Counted from the first letter of the stretch, positions 50,809 through 60,195 are shown. The stretch is 64,000 nucleotides of DNA from Rhodopirellula sp. P2 (GCF_028768465.1 NZ_CP118225.1:6057001-6121000), one strand, 5' to 3'. Made by a program: numbers and translations. Notes: generated by a model from the letters alone, not told the origin.

Positions 50809-52699
50809 CGAGTCGACGCCCACGATGACCGACGAAGAAACTTCCGCTGAGGCCAAAGCCTCACCGGATTCAACGACGTCCGCGCCGACGAAAACGAATC
50901 CCCCTCGCTCGCCGTACGAATCCGGCATCGAAGTCGACTCGCCCCGCTCGGACGACAACGTTGTCCAACTGGTCGATTCGTCCAACGCGATGCAGTGGGC
51001 GCTGTTCAACATCGGTGCCCCGCTGTTGCTGCTCGCTGCGGCCGGTGGTTTGGTTTACGCACTCGGGTCGGTCCAACCCTCGACTCGTCCGCCCGCCGAC
51101 AACACACTTGCCGGACGACTCCAAGCCTTGCCGGCCGTGGATGTGGTTCCGATTCAGTCGCTCGCAGACAGCGGCCAGATCCTGCACCTGAACACCGACG
51201 GCACCGTCGTCCCCTTTCGCGAAGTCATCCTGGCAACCGAAGTGGCCGGCCGCATCATTGAAAAGTCGCCGCAATGCGAAGCTGGCCAATACGTCACCGC
51301 TGGCACGGTGCTGATGCGGATTGATCCGACGGATTACGAACTCACCGTGCGTCGCTTGGAACAAACCCAGCAATCCGAATACGAAGCGATCAATGAAGTC
51401 GACCAGGAACTGATCAACGCCGCCCGCTTGCTGGAAATCGCCGACGCGGACATTGAACTCCAAAGCCGCGAAGCCAAACGCCTGGATTCATTGCCAGAAG
51501 ACTTTGCCGCCCGCCGAGACGTCGACGCCGCCCGCCGAGGCGTCTTGCAAGCCGAACAGCAAAAGGTGACGGTCCAAAACCAAATTGATTTGCTGAAGAA
51601 ACGACGCACCCGATTGGAACTGGCCGAACAGCTCGCTGCCACGCAGCTCAAACAGGCCAACATCGATCTGCAACGGACCGAAATCCGAGCCCCGATCGAC
51701 GGGGTCATCGCCAGCGAACAAGCCGAACTGAACACGTTCGTTGCCCGCGGCAATCCCGTCGTCACAATGGAAGACACATCCAAGGTCGAAGTCGCCACCA
51801 GTCTGCGAACCGACCAACTGTACTGGGTGCTGAATCAGAAAACGACGCAATCACCCATCGAAGAATTGAACGCCCCCGCCAACGGCGCTCACCGCGGTTA
51901 CAAGTTGCCGCCCACGGAAGTGAAGGTGCAATACCAACTGTCCGGGCGTGACGACGTGACTTATGTCTGGGATGGCCAACTGACCGGTTATGACGGCATC
52001 GGGCTGGACGAACAAACTCGCACCGTCCCCGTTCGAGTGGTTGTCGACCAACCTCAGATGTTTGAAATCCAACGCCGAATGGACGATGGGTCGCTCGCCC
52101 CGACCACTTCCGAAAACGTCGTTTCGACCGGACCCACCGCACTCGTTCGTGGCATGTTCGTGCGTCTGCAATTGCAACTGCACCCCGCCGTGCCACTCGT
52201 CATCCTGCCGTCCGAAGCCCTCAAGCCAGGCAATCGAGTTTGGGAATTCATCCCCGATGAATCCGTTTTGGACGTTCCTGAAATCGACAACCAAACCGCA
52301 GCTGCGGAGGGTTCGGATTCGAAAGCGACCGCCGCAGCCGTCGCCGACTCTGAAATGACTGCGGATGATCGCGTCGCCAAGACGGACGCTGGCGAATCAG
52401 AAAACCTGGTAGCCGATTCGGAACTTGCCTTCGTGCCTGAAAATTGGACCGCGGGACGCTTGGTGATTCGCCACGACATTCGCCCGATTGATTTGCTGTC
52501 AGCCGTCGGTGGAAGCTCCGACCTGTGGATCTGTGAAGTGCCGGACCAATCGGTCACCGGTGACAGCTTTGTGGTTGTCTCACCGCTCGGCAGCATCGAA
52601 GCGGACACGTTCCCTGTTCGTGCCCCCAAGAAAAACCTGGTCCCACCCAACGATCCCAAACCAGACTCGCTTTTGACCGAAGCAATCACCGATCTTTGA
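50789..52699 (+). CDS. HlyD/RND periplasmic adaptor protein
   Basis: 636 residues if it starts at the ATG 20 bases inside the TetR gene; a second ATG (before TDEETSAEAK) is possible. A membrane helix at about 70-90 (LFNIGAPLLLLAAAGGLVYA). The adaptor core follows: FREVILATEVAGRIIEKSPQ and EAGQYVTAGTVLMRIDPTDY (lipoyl half), a coiled coil (about 185-290, LLEIADADIELQSREAKRLD), and ADIDLQRTEIRAPIDGVIAS-type second lipoyl half. C-terminal membrane-proximal domain (VPLVILPSEALKPGNRVWEF). It is longer than typical adaptors (350-420) because of an acidic N-terminal extension and an insert near 510-545. It should link the RND pump to an outer-membrane TolC-type channel. Confidence 0.85.
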   Translation: MSLVNNNESTPTMTDEETSAEAKASPDSTTSAPTKTNPPRSPYESGIEVDSPRSDDNVVQLVDSSNAMQWALFNIGAPLLLLAAAGGLVYALGSVQPSTRPPADNTLAGRLQALPAVDVVPIQSLADSGQILHLNTDGTVVPFREVILATEVAGRIIEKSPQCEAGQYVTAGTVLMRIDPTDYELTVRRLEQTQQSEYEAINEVDQELINAARLLEIADADIELQSREAKRLDSLPEDFAARRDVDAARRGVLQAEQQKVTVQNQIDLLKKRRTRLELAEQLAATQLKQANIDLQRTEIRAPIDGVIASEQAELNTFVARGNPVVTMEDTSKVEVATSLRTDQLYWVLNQKTTQSPIEELNAPANGAHRGYKLPPTEVKVQYQLSGRDDVTYVWDGQLTGYDGIGLDEQTRTVPVRVVVDQPQMFEIQRRMDDGSLAPTTSENVVSTGPTALVRGMFVRLQLQLHPAVPLVILPSEALKPGNRVWEFIPDESVLDVPEIDNQTAAAEGSDSKATAAAVADSEMTADDRVAKTDAGESENLVADSELAFVPENWTAGRLVIRHDIRPIDLLSAVGGSSDLWICEVPDQSVTGDSFVVVSPLGSIEADTFPVRAPKKNLVPPNDPKPDSLLTEAITDL

Positions 52700-52855
52700 C
52701 TCCCGCTGAACCGGGACGCGCATCGAGACTCGTTCGGAGTTTCGATCCGCTGAGAACGCGAACGTCTTGACGACTTCGTCTGCAGCTCGCACTCGCCTCC
52801 CGCCGTGCAGCCAACTGACACTCTTCCGCCATTCCTTCCATTCAAAGAACCTTCG

Positions 52856-55800
52856 ATGAAACGTGTCCTCGCTTGGGCCATCGAAAACGCACCCGGCATG
52901 AATGTCATCATGCTGGCGTTGATGATTGTGGGTGCTTCCGCATTCGTCGGCATGCGTCGGGAAGTGTTCCCGGAATTCGAACTCGAAGTCGTGATGATTT
53001 CGGTGCCATACCCTGGTGCCACCCCACAAGATGCCGAAGAGGCGATCTGTCAAAAGATTGAAGAAGCCATTCGGTCAATCGACGGAATCAAAAAGGTCAC
53101 CTCCATTGCGATGGAAGGCCGCGGCTATGTCTTGGCGGAATTGCAAAGCGATATCCAAGACGTCCAAAAGGTGATGTCGGAAATCGATCGGGAAGTCAAT
53201 CGCATCCCAAGCTTCCCCGATCTCGCCGAAGACCCCGAAATTGAACAGATCACGTTTCGCGACACGGCCATCCGACTGGGAATCATCGGCCCCGATGATC
53301 GAACCCGCCGTGGGGAACTGAAACTCCGCGAAGTCGCTGAATCCGTGCGTGACGATTTGCTGATGCTGCCCAGCGTCACGGTCGCCGAATTGATGGGAAC
53401 CCGCAACTATCAAATCGATGTCGAAATCCCCGAGGCGACCCTGCGTTCCTACGGCCTGACACTGGACCAAGTCGCCTCCGAGATCCGGCAACACAACGTG
53501 GAGTTGCCGGGCGGACAACTCAAATCGTCCGGCCAAGAAATCCTGCTGCGTGCCAAGAACAAAGGCCGCGTCGGCCCCGAGATTGAACGCATCCCGCTGA
53601 TCACTCGCCAGGACGGTGTCGTCCTGACGGTGGGCGACCTGGGCAGTGTTCGCGATGAGTTCGAAGATGTCACGGCGACGGCGGAGATCAACGGTGAACC
53701 CGCCATGGTCATCAATGTTCAACGCACCAAATCAGAGGACTTGCTGAACCTGGTCGACAACGTGCGGGGCTACGTCGCCCGCACCGAACCTCCCCCTGGG
53801 TATCGATTCGTCCTGTGGGGCGACACCTCGACCGACGTCCGTGACCGAATGGCATTGCTGCTTCGCAACGGTGTCCAAGGACTGGGACTCGTGTTCCTGG
53901 TTTTGGCATTGTTCTTGGAAGTCCGCTTGGCGTTCTGGGTGGCGCTCGGAATTCCAATCTCCATCATGGGTGCCGGTGCGGCGCTCTCCTGGGGCGACCA
54001 AACGCTCAACATGCTCTCGTTGTTTTCGTTCTTGATCGCACTTGGGATCGTGGTCGATGACGCGATCGTGATCGGCGAAAACATCTACGCCCACCGGCAA
54101 ATGGGCAAATCGCTACACGACGCCGCCGTCGACGGTGCCACCGAAGTGCTGCCCAGCGTCGCCGCGTCGATCACCACGACCGTCATCGCCTTCGCCCCCA
54201 TGTTCTTCGTGTCCGGGGTGATGGGCAAATTCATGGCGGTGATTCCGTTTGCCGTGATCGCAATGCTGCTGGTCTCGCTCTGGGAGAGCACGTTTGTGTT
54301 GCCATGTCACTTGGCCCACAGCCATTCGGGATTCTTCCGAGTCGCGACGATCGTGACCTACCCGCTGCGTCCATTCATGCTGTTGCTGTTCTGGGTCAAT
54401 TCCAAAGCCAGCACCGCGATGGAATGGTTCGCTGAAAAGGTTTATGTGCCCACGCTCCACTTCTGCTTGCTCAATCCGGTCCTCCCCATCGCCGTCGCCA
54501 TTGCGTTGTTTGTCGGCACCATTGGCATGATTCGCGGGGGCATCGTGACGACGGTGTTGTTCCCCAAATCCGACAACAATTACCTGCAAGCCTCCGTCGT
54601 TTTCCCCAACGGCACGCCCGCGACAGCAACCGAAGTCGCCACCCAGCGAATGGAACGAGCCCTTCAAAAGGTCAGCCAAGAAATCGCGTTGGAACACGCC
54701 GCCAAAACCAAGGAACCGCTCGAATCGCTGTATCCACCGCCAGAGGGTGACTATGTCGGACCGGTTCGCTTCGCCTACCGCGAAGTCGGCTCGATCAGCA
54801 ACACCGCCGGCCCGATGGGCGGGCAAGGTTCCAGCGGCAGCAACGCGGGTCAAATCTTTGCTGAACTCCACGGCACCGAAATCCGCGACATCCATAGCGA
54901 CCAGCTGATCGCTCGTTGGCGACGTGAAGTGGGCGAGATCGCCGGCGTCGAACGAATCACCTACGGCAGCATCGGCACCGGCCCTGCCGGCACCCCCATC
55001 GAATTCAAACTGCTGGCCTCCGGGGACAACGTGGACGAATTGCTGGCCGCCACCGAAGTCATGAAACAGAAGGTCGGCACCTTCGCTGGTGTTTTCGACA
55101 TCAGCGATGACAACACGCCAGGCAAGTGGGAATTCCAATTTCGCGTCAAAGACAGTGCCCTGGCGACCGGCGTCACGCCGACCGATCTCGGACAGACCGT
55201 TCGCAACACCTACTTTGGTGCCGAAGTCATGCGTCTGCAACGCGGTCGCCACGAAGTGAAGTTGATGGTCCGCTACCCTCCCGAAGAACGCACATCGCTC
55301 GTCAACTTCCGCGAGATTCGCGTGGGAGGTGCTGATGGCACACAACGACCGATCAATGAACTGGCAGAGATCAATTTGGAACGCGGCTTTTCGGAGATCA
55401 ACCGTGTCGATCAACAACGCAGCATCACGATCTCCGCCGATTTGGACGAAACGACCGCCAACGCTGATCTGATCATCGCTAGCCTTCAGAAACAAATGGA
55501 CGGTTTCAAAGCCCAGTTCCCGAACGTTTCCATCCGCTGGGAAGGCCAGCAAGAACAAAGCCGTGAATCGGTCGGCAGTTTGATGGTCGGATTCGCGGTC
55601 GCGATCCTGTGCATGTTTGTGCTGTTGGTCCTTCAGTTCCGATCCTATATGCAGCCACTCCTCATTCTGGCCATCATCCCCTTTGGAATGATCGGTGCGG
55701 TTTGGGGACACGCCTTCCTCGATCTTCCGTTGACCTTGTTCAGCATGTTCGGCTTGGTCGCGTTGGCCGGAGTGGTCGTCAACGACTCGATCGTTCTGAT

Positions 55801-56098
55801 CGATTTCATCAATTCGCGCGTTCGAGCAGGCGACGAACCCATCCAAGCTTTGTTGGAATCGGGCCGACGGCGTTTCCGTCCCATCATGTTGACCAGCATG
55901 ACGACCATCGCGGGTTTGATTCCGTTGTTAACCGAAAAATCCTTCCAAGCTCAATTGCTGATCCCAATGGCCAGCAGTCTTGCGTTTGGTTTGATGCTCG
56001 CGACTGCCTTGGTGCTGCTGTTGATTCCCGTCTTGTACATGCTCTATCTGCTCACCCTTCAATCGTTGAACATCCCGTTCGTCGAAGTCGAAGAATAG
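52856..56098 (+). CDS. RND family efflux pump permease (AcrB-like)
   Basis: 1080 residues from the ATG before KRVLAWAIENAPG; an earlier start (52805) is possible but adds a non-membrane tail. First helix about 10-30 (NVIMLALMIVGASAFVGMR). Periplasmic loop 1 (FPEFELEVVMISVPYPGATP, PQDAEEAICQKIEEAIRSID) is the HAE1/AcrB pattern. Membrane core about 345-520: IALGIVVDDAIVIGENIYAH contains the paired Asp residues used in proton relay. Second half membrane core about 920-1075 (DLPLTLFSMFGLVALAGVVV, NDSIVLIDFINSRV, RRRFRPIMLTSMTTIAGLIP). It exports substrates across the envelope using the proton gradient. It forms an operon with the TetR and HlyD genes upstream; the outer-membrane partner could be the TolC gene at 60196. 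Confidence 0.92.
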   Translation: MKRVLAWAIENAPGMNVIMLALMIVGASAFVGMRREVFPEFELEVVMISVPYPGATPQDAEEAICQKIEEAIRSIDGIKKVTSIAMEGRGYVLAELQSDIQDVQKVMSEIDREVNRIPSFPDLAEDPEIEQITFRDTAIRLGIIGPDDRTRRGELKLREVAESVRDDLLMLPSVTVAELMGTRNYQIDVEIPEATLRSYGLTLDQVASEIRQHNVELPGGQLKSSGQEILLRAKNKGRVGPEIERIPLITRQDGVVLTVGDLGSVRDEFEDVTATAEINGEPAMVINVQRTKSEDLLNLVDNVRGYVARTEPPPGYRFVLWGDTSTDVRDRMALLLRNGVQGLGLVFLVLALFLEVRLAFWVALGIPISIMGAGAALSWGDQTLNMLSLFSFLIALGIVVDDAIVIGENIYAHRQMGKSLHDAAVDGATEVLPSVAASITTTVIAFAPMFFVSGVMGKFMAVIPFAVIAMLLVSLWESTFVLPCHLAHSHSGFFRVATIVTYPLRPFMLLLFWVNSKASTAMEWFAEKVYVPTLHFCLLNPVLPIAVAIALFVGTIGMIRGGIVTTVLFPKSDNNYLQASVVFPNGTPATATEVATQRMERALQKVSQEIALEHAAKTKEPLESLYPPPEGDYVGPVRFAYREVGSISNTAGPMGGQGSSGSNAGQIFAELHGTEIRDIHSDQLIARWRREVGEIAGVERITYGSIGTGPAGTPIEFKLLASGDNVDELLAATEVMKQKVGTFAGVFDISDDNTPGKWEFQFRVKDSALATGVTPTDLGQTVRNTYFGAEVMRLQRGRHEVKLMVRYPPEERTSLVNFREIRVGGADGTQRPINELAEINLERGFSEINRVDQQRSITISADLDETTANADLIIASLQKQMDGFKAQFPNVSIRWEGQQEQSRESVGSLMVGFAVAILCMFVLLVLQFRSYMQPLLILAIIPFGMIGAVWGHAFLDLPLTLFSMFGLVALAGVVVNDSIVLIDFINSRVRAGDEPIQALLESGRRRFRPIMLTSMTTIAGLIPLLTEKSFQAQLLIPMASSLAFGLMLATALVLLLIPVLYMLYLLTLQSLNIPFVEVEE

Positions 56099-56120
56099 AC
56101 GACAAGAACAACGCCCAACG

Positions 56121-56540
56121 CGTAGGCCGGATCAAGCCGCTTCGGCACAGCTCCGGCAGAACACCCAAAACGCAACAGCAACCCACTGCCGGATGGACGT
56201 CGCAAAGCCTCCTGCATCCGGCCTACTTCGTGCCCAACCCCAACACGCCACCCCACACCACGGGCCATCTGCACGCCACGTCCATGCCGGCACCACGTAG
56301 GCCGGATCAAGCCGCTTCGGCGCAGCTCCGGCAGATCACCCAAACCGCAACACCAACCCATTGCCGGATGGGCGTCGCAAAGCCTCCTTCATCCGGCCTA
56401 CTTCGTGTCCAACCCCAACACGCCACACCACGCCACCGGCTATCTGCACGGCACATCCACGTCGGCACCACGTAGGCCGGATCAAGCCGCTTCGGCGCAG
56501 CTCCGGCAGCCCCCCCCAAACCGCAACGCCAAACCATCGT
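56121..56540 (+). repeat. 175-bp tandem repeat, about 2.4 copies (REP-like)
   Basis: Copies start CGTAGGCCGGATCAAGCC at 56121, 56296 and 56471. Each copy contains an inverted pair, GTAGGCCGGAT and ATCCGGCCTAC (for example 56217-56227). The third copy is truncated. A single fragment, TAGGCCGGATCAAGCCGC, also occurs at about 58660. This resembles bacterial REP/BIME elements. Confidence 0.75.
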
Positions 56541-56595
56541 CCTATGTGCGTCCCAATGCATCCTTCACCTTGCGTCCGCAGACATCACCATCTCA

Positions 56596-56889
56596 CTACC
56601 AGAATCGCCAAAGATTCTCTTTGAGCCACTCCGTGAAGCTGTCACCGCGGACATAGCCAATGGTCATCCCGAGAACTCCACCCAAAACGCCGCCAGCAAA
56701 GAACGCCACGACGGCCCATCCGGTGAAGGCCAGCGAGACCGAGAATCCCAGCCCCGCACCGCCAACGGCCCCCAGCAACCCGCCCGCAATCAGGTTGACG
56801 ATCGCATCGTTCGCACTCTCTTCCATCGGTTCGACATCCGCCTTCTGGTCTGGAGCCGCCTGAGTCTGGCGTGAATCGGGTTCAATCAT
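56596..56889 (-). CDS. small membrane protein, glycine-zipper type
   Basis: 97 residues. Acidic N-terminus (IEPDSRQTQAAPDQKADVEP), then two Gly/Ala-rich hydrophobic stretches (IVNLIAGGLLGAVGGAGLGF, VVAFFAGGVLGGVLGMTIGY) typical of glycine-zipper membrane proteins. C-terminus FTEWLKENLWRFW. The ATG overlaps the stop of the upstream gene by 8 bases, so the two are co-transcribed. Function unknown. Confidence 0.7.
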   Translation of the reverse strand: MIEPDSRQTQAAPDQKADVEPMEESANDAIVNLIAGGLLGAVGGAGLGFSVSLAFTGWAVVAFFAGGVLGGVLGMTIGYVRGDSFTEWLKENLWRFW

Positions 56890-57280
56890 CCTGCGGTCCT
56901 TTCACCGTTGGTTTTCTGCTGCGAGGCAACCGCGACGATCCCACAATCGTCAGCACGGATCCAATCAGCGAACACGCAATGTAAGACATGAACGAAACGT
57001 TCATTGCTGACCACGGCGAGTCGGATTCTCGACCCAGAGCCAGCAAGTCGCTGCTAATGGAGTCCAACTGGCTTCCTAGCTGATGGGTTTCTTGGGCTGT
57101 CATCGTGTTTGAATCCGCTTGCGCAACGAAGGCCTCCAAGACGTCCATCCGATCTCGGACACGCTCTCTCGCATTCCCTAACTGCTGGCGTTGCCAAGCA
57201 TGCATCAAGAGAAGAAGCAATCCAAGCACAAACACTGCGATCCCAAACCACTGCAGTCGGTTTCCATTCTTCATCCGCAT
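56882..57280 (-). CDS. hypothetical membrane protein
   Basis: 132 residues from the ATG before RMKNGNRLQW. The frame is open for another 76 codons, of which the nearest 20 (SEVEASLRKRL) may also be coding from a TTG, while the further part looks like intergenic sequence. Two membrane helices: WFGIAVFVLGLLLLLMHAW and, near the end, SFMSYIACSLIGSVLTIV. Between them is a helical segment (ARERVRDRMDVLEAFVAQAD) likely outside the cytoplasm. It is coupled with the next small membrane gene. Confidence 0.65.
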   Translation of the reverse strand: MRMKNGNRLQWFGIAVFVLGLLLLLMHAWQRQQLGNARERVRDRMDVLEAFVAQADSNTMTAQETHQLGSQLDSISSDLLALGRESDSPWSAMNVSFMSYIACSLIGSVLTIVGSSRLPRSRKPTVKGPQDD

Positions 57281-57519
57281 CAATCGCTTTCGAAGAGAAG
57301 CCTCAACCTCTGACAAAACGGTGTCCTCGAGACAATCAGGATGAGGAGGGCGTCCCAACTGTTTCGGCTCATCCGACGGAAGGGTGCGCCCGGGGTTTTC
57401 AAGGCATGCACCGATGTCCGAATGTTCAACGATGGACGGCGTCCGTGTTGAAAACACCCCACCGGCATGGCGAGCATGCCGGTGGGCCGCGAAGCACCTT
57501 CGGCGCATCGGAGACCAAG

Positions 57520-57768
57520 CTATTCCTTGGCAAGTTGCTCCTCAGCAGAGCTTGCTTCCGCTTCACTTGGCAACTCAATTCGAACGCCTCGAAATGGTCT
57601 GTTCAAACTTCGGGCATCGGAGAAATCCCTCCAAAAACCTGAAGTCAGGGTACCGCGCACGCTTCCGTCGGATGAGCCAATATAAACGTGTTCCTCGAGC
57701 TGCCTGATTCTTCCTCGCCAATTCTGAGCCTCGATCACCACCTCGAAACTCGCATCGGACTGGTTCAT
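57520..57768 (-). CDS. hypothetical protein
   Basis: 82 residues (starts NQSDASFEVVIEAQNWRGRI). It reads like a small beta-rich protein (VYIGSSDGSVRGTLTSGFW) with a Glu-rich tail. It has no signal peptide. It lies near repeat sequences shared with the GxxExxY flanks. Confidence is limited because an alternative frame overlaps. Confidence 0.45.
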   Translation of the reverse strand: MNQSDASFEVVIEAQNWRGRIRQLEEHVYIGSSDGSVRGTLTSGFWRDFSDARSLNRPFRGVRIELPSEAEASSAEEQLAKE

Positions 57769-57790
57769 GCAAATCAGCCGAACCGAAATC

Positions 57791-57950
57791 TTCGTGCTCT
57801 CTGTGCCCTTCGTGGTGAAGAATATTCGCCGGCAAATGCACCACGAAGGACTCGAAGGGCGCGAAGGTTCAGTGTGAACGTGAACATGTTGCCAACCGTC
57901 CGCGAACGTTATCCTTCGCGTTCGCTGCGTCTCTTCGTGGTGACACGAAG
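57791..57950. repeat. inverted repeat cluster left of the GxxExxY gene
   Basis: TTCGTGCTCTCTGTGCCC (57791) with CTTCGTGGTG pairs with CACCACGAAGG (57839) and ACTCGAAGGGCGCGAAGG. A third copy (CCTTCGCGTTCGCTGCG, TCTTCGTGGTG) lies at 57912-57942. All are variants of the word CCTTCGTGTCCTTCGTGGT. Confidence 0.7.
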
Positions 57951-57997
57951 ATCTGCATTCGACTCATCCCCCTACTCACGAGCCGGCGACATCAGAT

Positions 57998-58369
57998 TCA
58001 AAGCACAAAACGACGAAGCCCGTCCTTGAGCCGTGTCACATTGAAGTTGATCAAAAGCCCCGTCCGGATTCCCGCCAACTTCATGTAAGTCAGCAATTGT
58101 GCCTCGTGAATTCCCTTCAATTTCTCGACACTCTTCAGTTCGAGAATGATGGAGCCCTCCACCAACAAATCGATCCGATAGCCACAATCCAACGCCACGT
58201 CTTTGTAGCGAACAGGCTGCGGGTGCTGGAGCTGAAACTGAATGGAACTCTTACGTAGCTCATGGGCAAGGCATTGCTCATAGGCAGACTCCAGCAACCC
58301 AGGCCCCAATTCGCGATGCACTTCAATCGCGCACCCAATCACTCGGTGAGACAGTTCATCGAATTCCAT
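57998..58369 (-). CDS. GxxExxY protein (PDDEXK_3-like)
   Basis: 123 residues from ATG. The family motif GLLESAY is in ELGPGLLESAYEQCLAHELR at about 23-42. The nuclease-like core is visible: YRIDLLVEGSIILELKSVEK (D, E-x-K) around 63-82, and QLLTYMKLAGIRTGLLINF (Q and the 'G.L.NF' strand) after it. Members are small and have PDDEXK-type folds; their function is unknown. The gene is bracketed by inverted repeats of a common word, as noted on both sides. Confidence 0.9.
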   Translation of the reverse strand: MEFDELSHRVIGCAIEVHRELGPGLLESAYEQCLAHELRKSSIQFQLQHPQPVRYKDVALDCGYRIDLLVEGSIILELKSVEKLKGIHEAQLLTYMKLAGIRTGLLINFNVTRLKDGLRRFVL

Positions 58370-58459
58370 CTTTCTCCCCCCTCAACGCACCGCCTCCCCA
58401 CGCTTGAAACCACCCGACGTGGATGGATCGACGATTGATTGATCGTAGCAAATCTTAAA

Positions 58460-58649
58460 ACCACGAAGGACGCGAAGAGCACGAAAGGGCAGCACGAACG
58501 GACCGATCTCTTCGATCTCAACCCCGATTCCAATTCGAATGCGACAGACCTCAAACCAGAAATCTCAGCCACTTCGCAATCAAGATTCCAAACACACCGA
58601 TCCGTCCACAACAAACCTGAACCTTCGTGCTTTTCGTGTCCTTCGTGGT
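58460..58649. repeat. inverted repeats right of the GxxExxY gene
   Basis: CCACGAAGGACGCGAAGAGC (58461-58480) pairs with the inverse copy CTTTTCGTGTCCTTCGTGG (about 58630-58648). The 130 bases between contain no gene. The same word occurs on the left side of the gene, so the GxxExxY gene is surrounded. Confidence 0.75.
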
Positions 58650-58731
58650 GATCGCCTAGGCCGGATCAAGCCGCTTCGGTAAATCGCCAACAACCATCGC
58701 CAACCTAGCGGGTAGAAATCACCACCGACTG
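58650..58731. repeat. REP-like fragment
   Basis: Contains TAGGCCGGATCAAGCCGC, the start of the 175-bp tandem repeat unit found at 56121, here as a single partial copy. Confidence 0.55.
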
Positions 58732-59157
58732 TCAAATCCCAGAGTCAGCAACACCGAAGGCCTGTCTTACCGTTGGACGCGTCAGAACGAGGATCGTCAG
58801 CACCCCCAGAACGGTTCCGAATGGAAAGAAGCAGCATTCGATCCCGGCAACAACCAAACAATAGAGATGGCCGTTCCGCTGCATCAGTTTTCGCCCAGCC
58901 AGAGCGATGCAAGACGCCATGGTCAATCCCACGGCAATGAATACGAGTGGGAGCACGATGAACAACCACCCCATGAACGCAGGCGGCGTTTCGCCCGTCC
59001 CTGTTCCATCGAACGCGCCCGTCACGATCCCAACGCCGATCGCCAAATGGATCACCGGAAACAGCGAAAACAACGCCAACATTCCAGCCACGATGTAGTG
59101 GAAAATGGACAACAAACGTAGTTGTTCCGCATCTTGATTGTCATGGTCCATCGCCAT
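58732..59157 (-). CDS. hypothetical membrane protein
   Basis: 141 residues with four hydrophobic stretches: FHYIVAGMLALFSLFPVIHL, FMGWLFIVLPLVFIAVGLTM, GHLYCLVVAGIECCFFPFG and TVLGVLTILVLTRP. The order HYIVAGMLALFS, then a short loop and HLAIG, occurs in many planctomycete proteins of unknown function. The basic residue cluster ALAGRKLMQRN lies on the inside. It seems to be a monocistronic gene. Confidence 0.75.
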   Translation of the reverse strand: MAMDHDNQDAEQLRLLSIFHYIVAGMLALFSLFPVIHLAIGVGIVTGAFDGTGTGETPPAFMGWLFIVLPLVFIAVGLTMASCIALAGRKLMQRNGHLYCLVVAGIECCFFPFGTVLGVLTILVLTRPTVRQAFGVADSGI

Positions 59158-59318
59158 TCTCCCACTCGTTAAAACTCTGATGTGTCAGGTGCGGACGAAC
59201 CGCAGGTGCCCCTTCAGCCTCACCCCATCAAATAGGCTCAATCAAGAGGCGAACGGGGCGCTCGCTGGTCGTCCCATTTCAAGAACCAAATGGATCGTGA
59301 TTCAGTCGACCAAGACCA

Positions 59319-59666
59319 TCACTGGTCACTCGAGGTCGTCGCTCGACACCTTCTTCTGACCAAGATACCTCGCCAGACCAGTCCAATGGAGATGACAACC
59401 AAAGCGGGCGCGACAGCAAAAGCAAGCCAATGAGCGGTTGCCGGCATGATAGGGATTCCAAACAGGAAGACCTCCGGATCATAAGTCGCATACTGACGCC
59501 CGCCTGAATTCGGACGAAACGCGCCGGCCACTCCAAAGACGACACCGGGACTACAGATCACGGCCGCACTGAGAAAGAACAGACTGGCTGCAAACCAGTG
59601 CCAAACGGGCGCGTCCGACGCTTCTTTGCGAACTTCCTCAGATGGCGTCTGATACGGATTTGACAC
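59319..59666 (-). CDS. small membrane protein with NPYxxP N-terminus
   Basis: 115 residues starting SNPYQTPSEEVRKE. Two or three hydrophobic segments: WFAASLFFLSAAVICSPGVV, and AHWLAFAVAPALVVISIGLV. The N-terminal NPYxxP motif is shared with the next gene (VNPYEAPEVDV). Such NPYxxP small membrane proteins are common in planctomycetes. Function unknown. Confidence 0.7.
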   Translation of the reverse strand: MSNPYQTPSEEVRKEASDAPVWHWFAASLFFLSAAVICSPGVVFGVAGAFRPNSGGRQYATYDPEVFLFGIPIMPATAHWLAFAVAPALVVISIGLVWRGILVRRRCRATTSSDQ

Positions 59667-59783
59667 TCACCCATCCTCGGCGACGTTGAAAACCTCCCCA
59701 CCAAGAGGTTGGAGAAGACGATGTGAGTCTCATGCCGGTGGGGCTTCACATGCGATTCATTCGTCATCCTAACACGCCAACGT

Positions 59784-60125
59784 TTATCGGGTTGTATCTG
59801 ACCCACGGCGTTCAGATGCCCATTTAACAAACCCTGCCGTGATCGCCCATGGCAATGTGATGAACGTCAGCCCGGTTCCGCAAGCGGCGAACCACAGCCA
59901 CGCAGTTGTCACCCAGCTCATGCCGCCAGCAGGTAAATCCGATGTCTCGCGCCGCGTGAAAGGAATCGCGAATTCGATGTAGAACGCTGGCACTACCAAA
60001 ACCAGCACGATCAATGACCAAAGCGTGCCATTGCGAAACCCGATAAGGAATGCATTACTCGGCCGCTCCGTCGTCTCCGCCTCAACATCAACGTCAACTT
60101 CCGGTGCTTCGTAAGGATTGACCAT
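59784..60125 (-). CDS. small membrane protein with NPYxxP N-terminus
   Basis: 113 residues from the ATG before VNPYEAPEVD. The frame continues upstream to 60407 without a stop, but that part overlaps the end of the TolC gene and is not coding-like. Hydrophobic segments: GTLWSLIVLVLVVPAFYIEF and TAWLWFAACGTGLTFITLPW. Probable paralogue of the previous gene. Confidence 0.7.
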   Translation of the reverse strand: MVNPYEAPEVDVDVEAETTERPSNAFLIGFRNGTLWSLIVLVLVVPAFYIEFAIPFTRRETSDLPAGGMSWVTTAWLWFAACGTGLTFITLPWAITAGFVKWASERRGSDTTR

Positions 60126-60195
60126 GCCGAGCCCGTAGGATTTGAACGTTAGTTTCGATACCGGCGATACGAATTGTATCGACTCGATTGGGCAA

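Noticed and set aside
54113-55846. 577-codon minus-strand frame inside the RND pump gene
   Set aside because: It is antisense to a clear RND permease with membrane helices and conserved motifs.
56121-56540. CRISPR array
   Set aside because: The 175-bp period with only three copies and no short repeat-spacer pattern does not fit; it is a REP-like tandem repeat.
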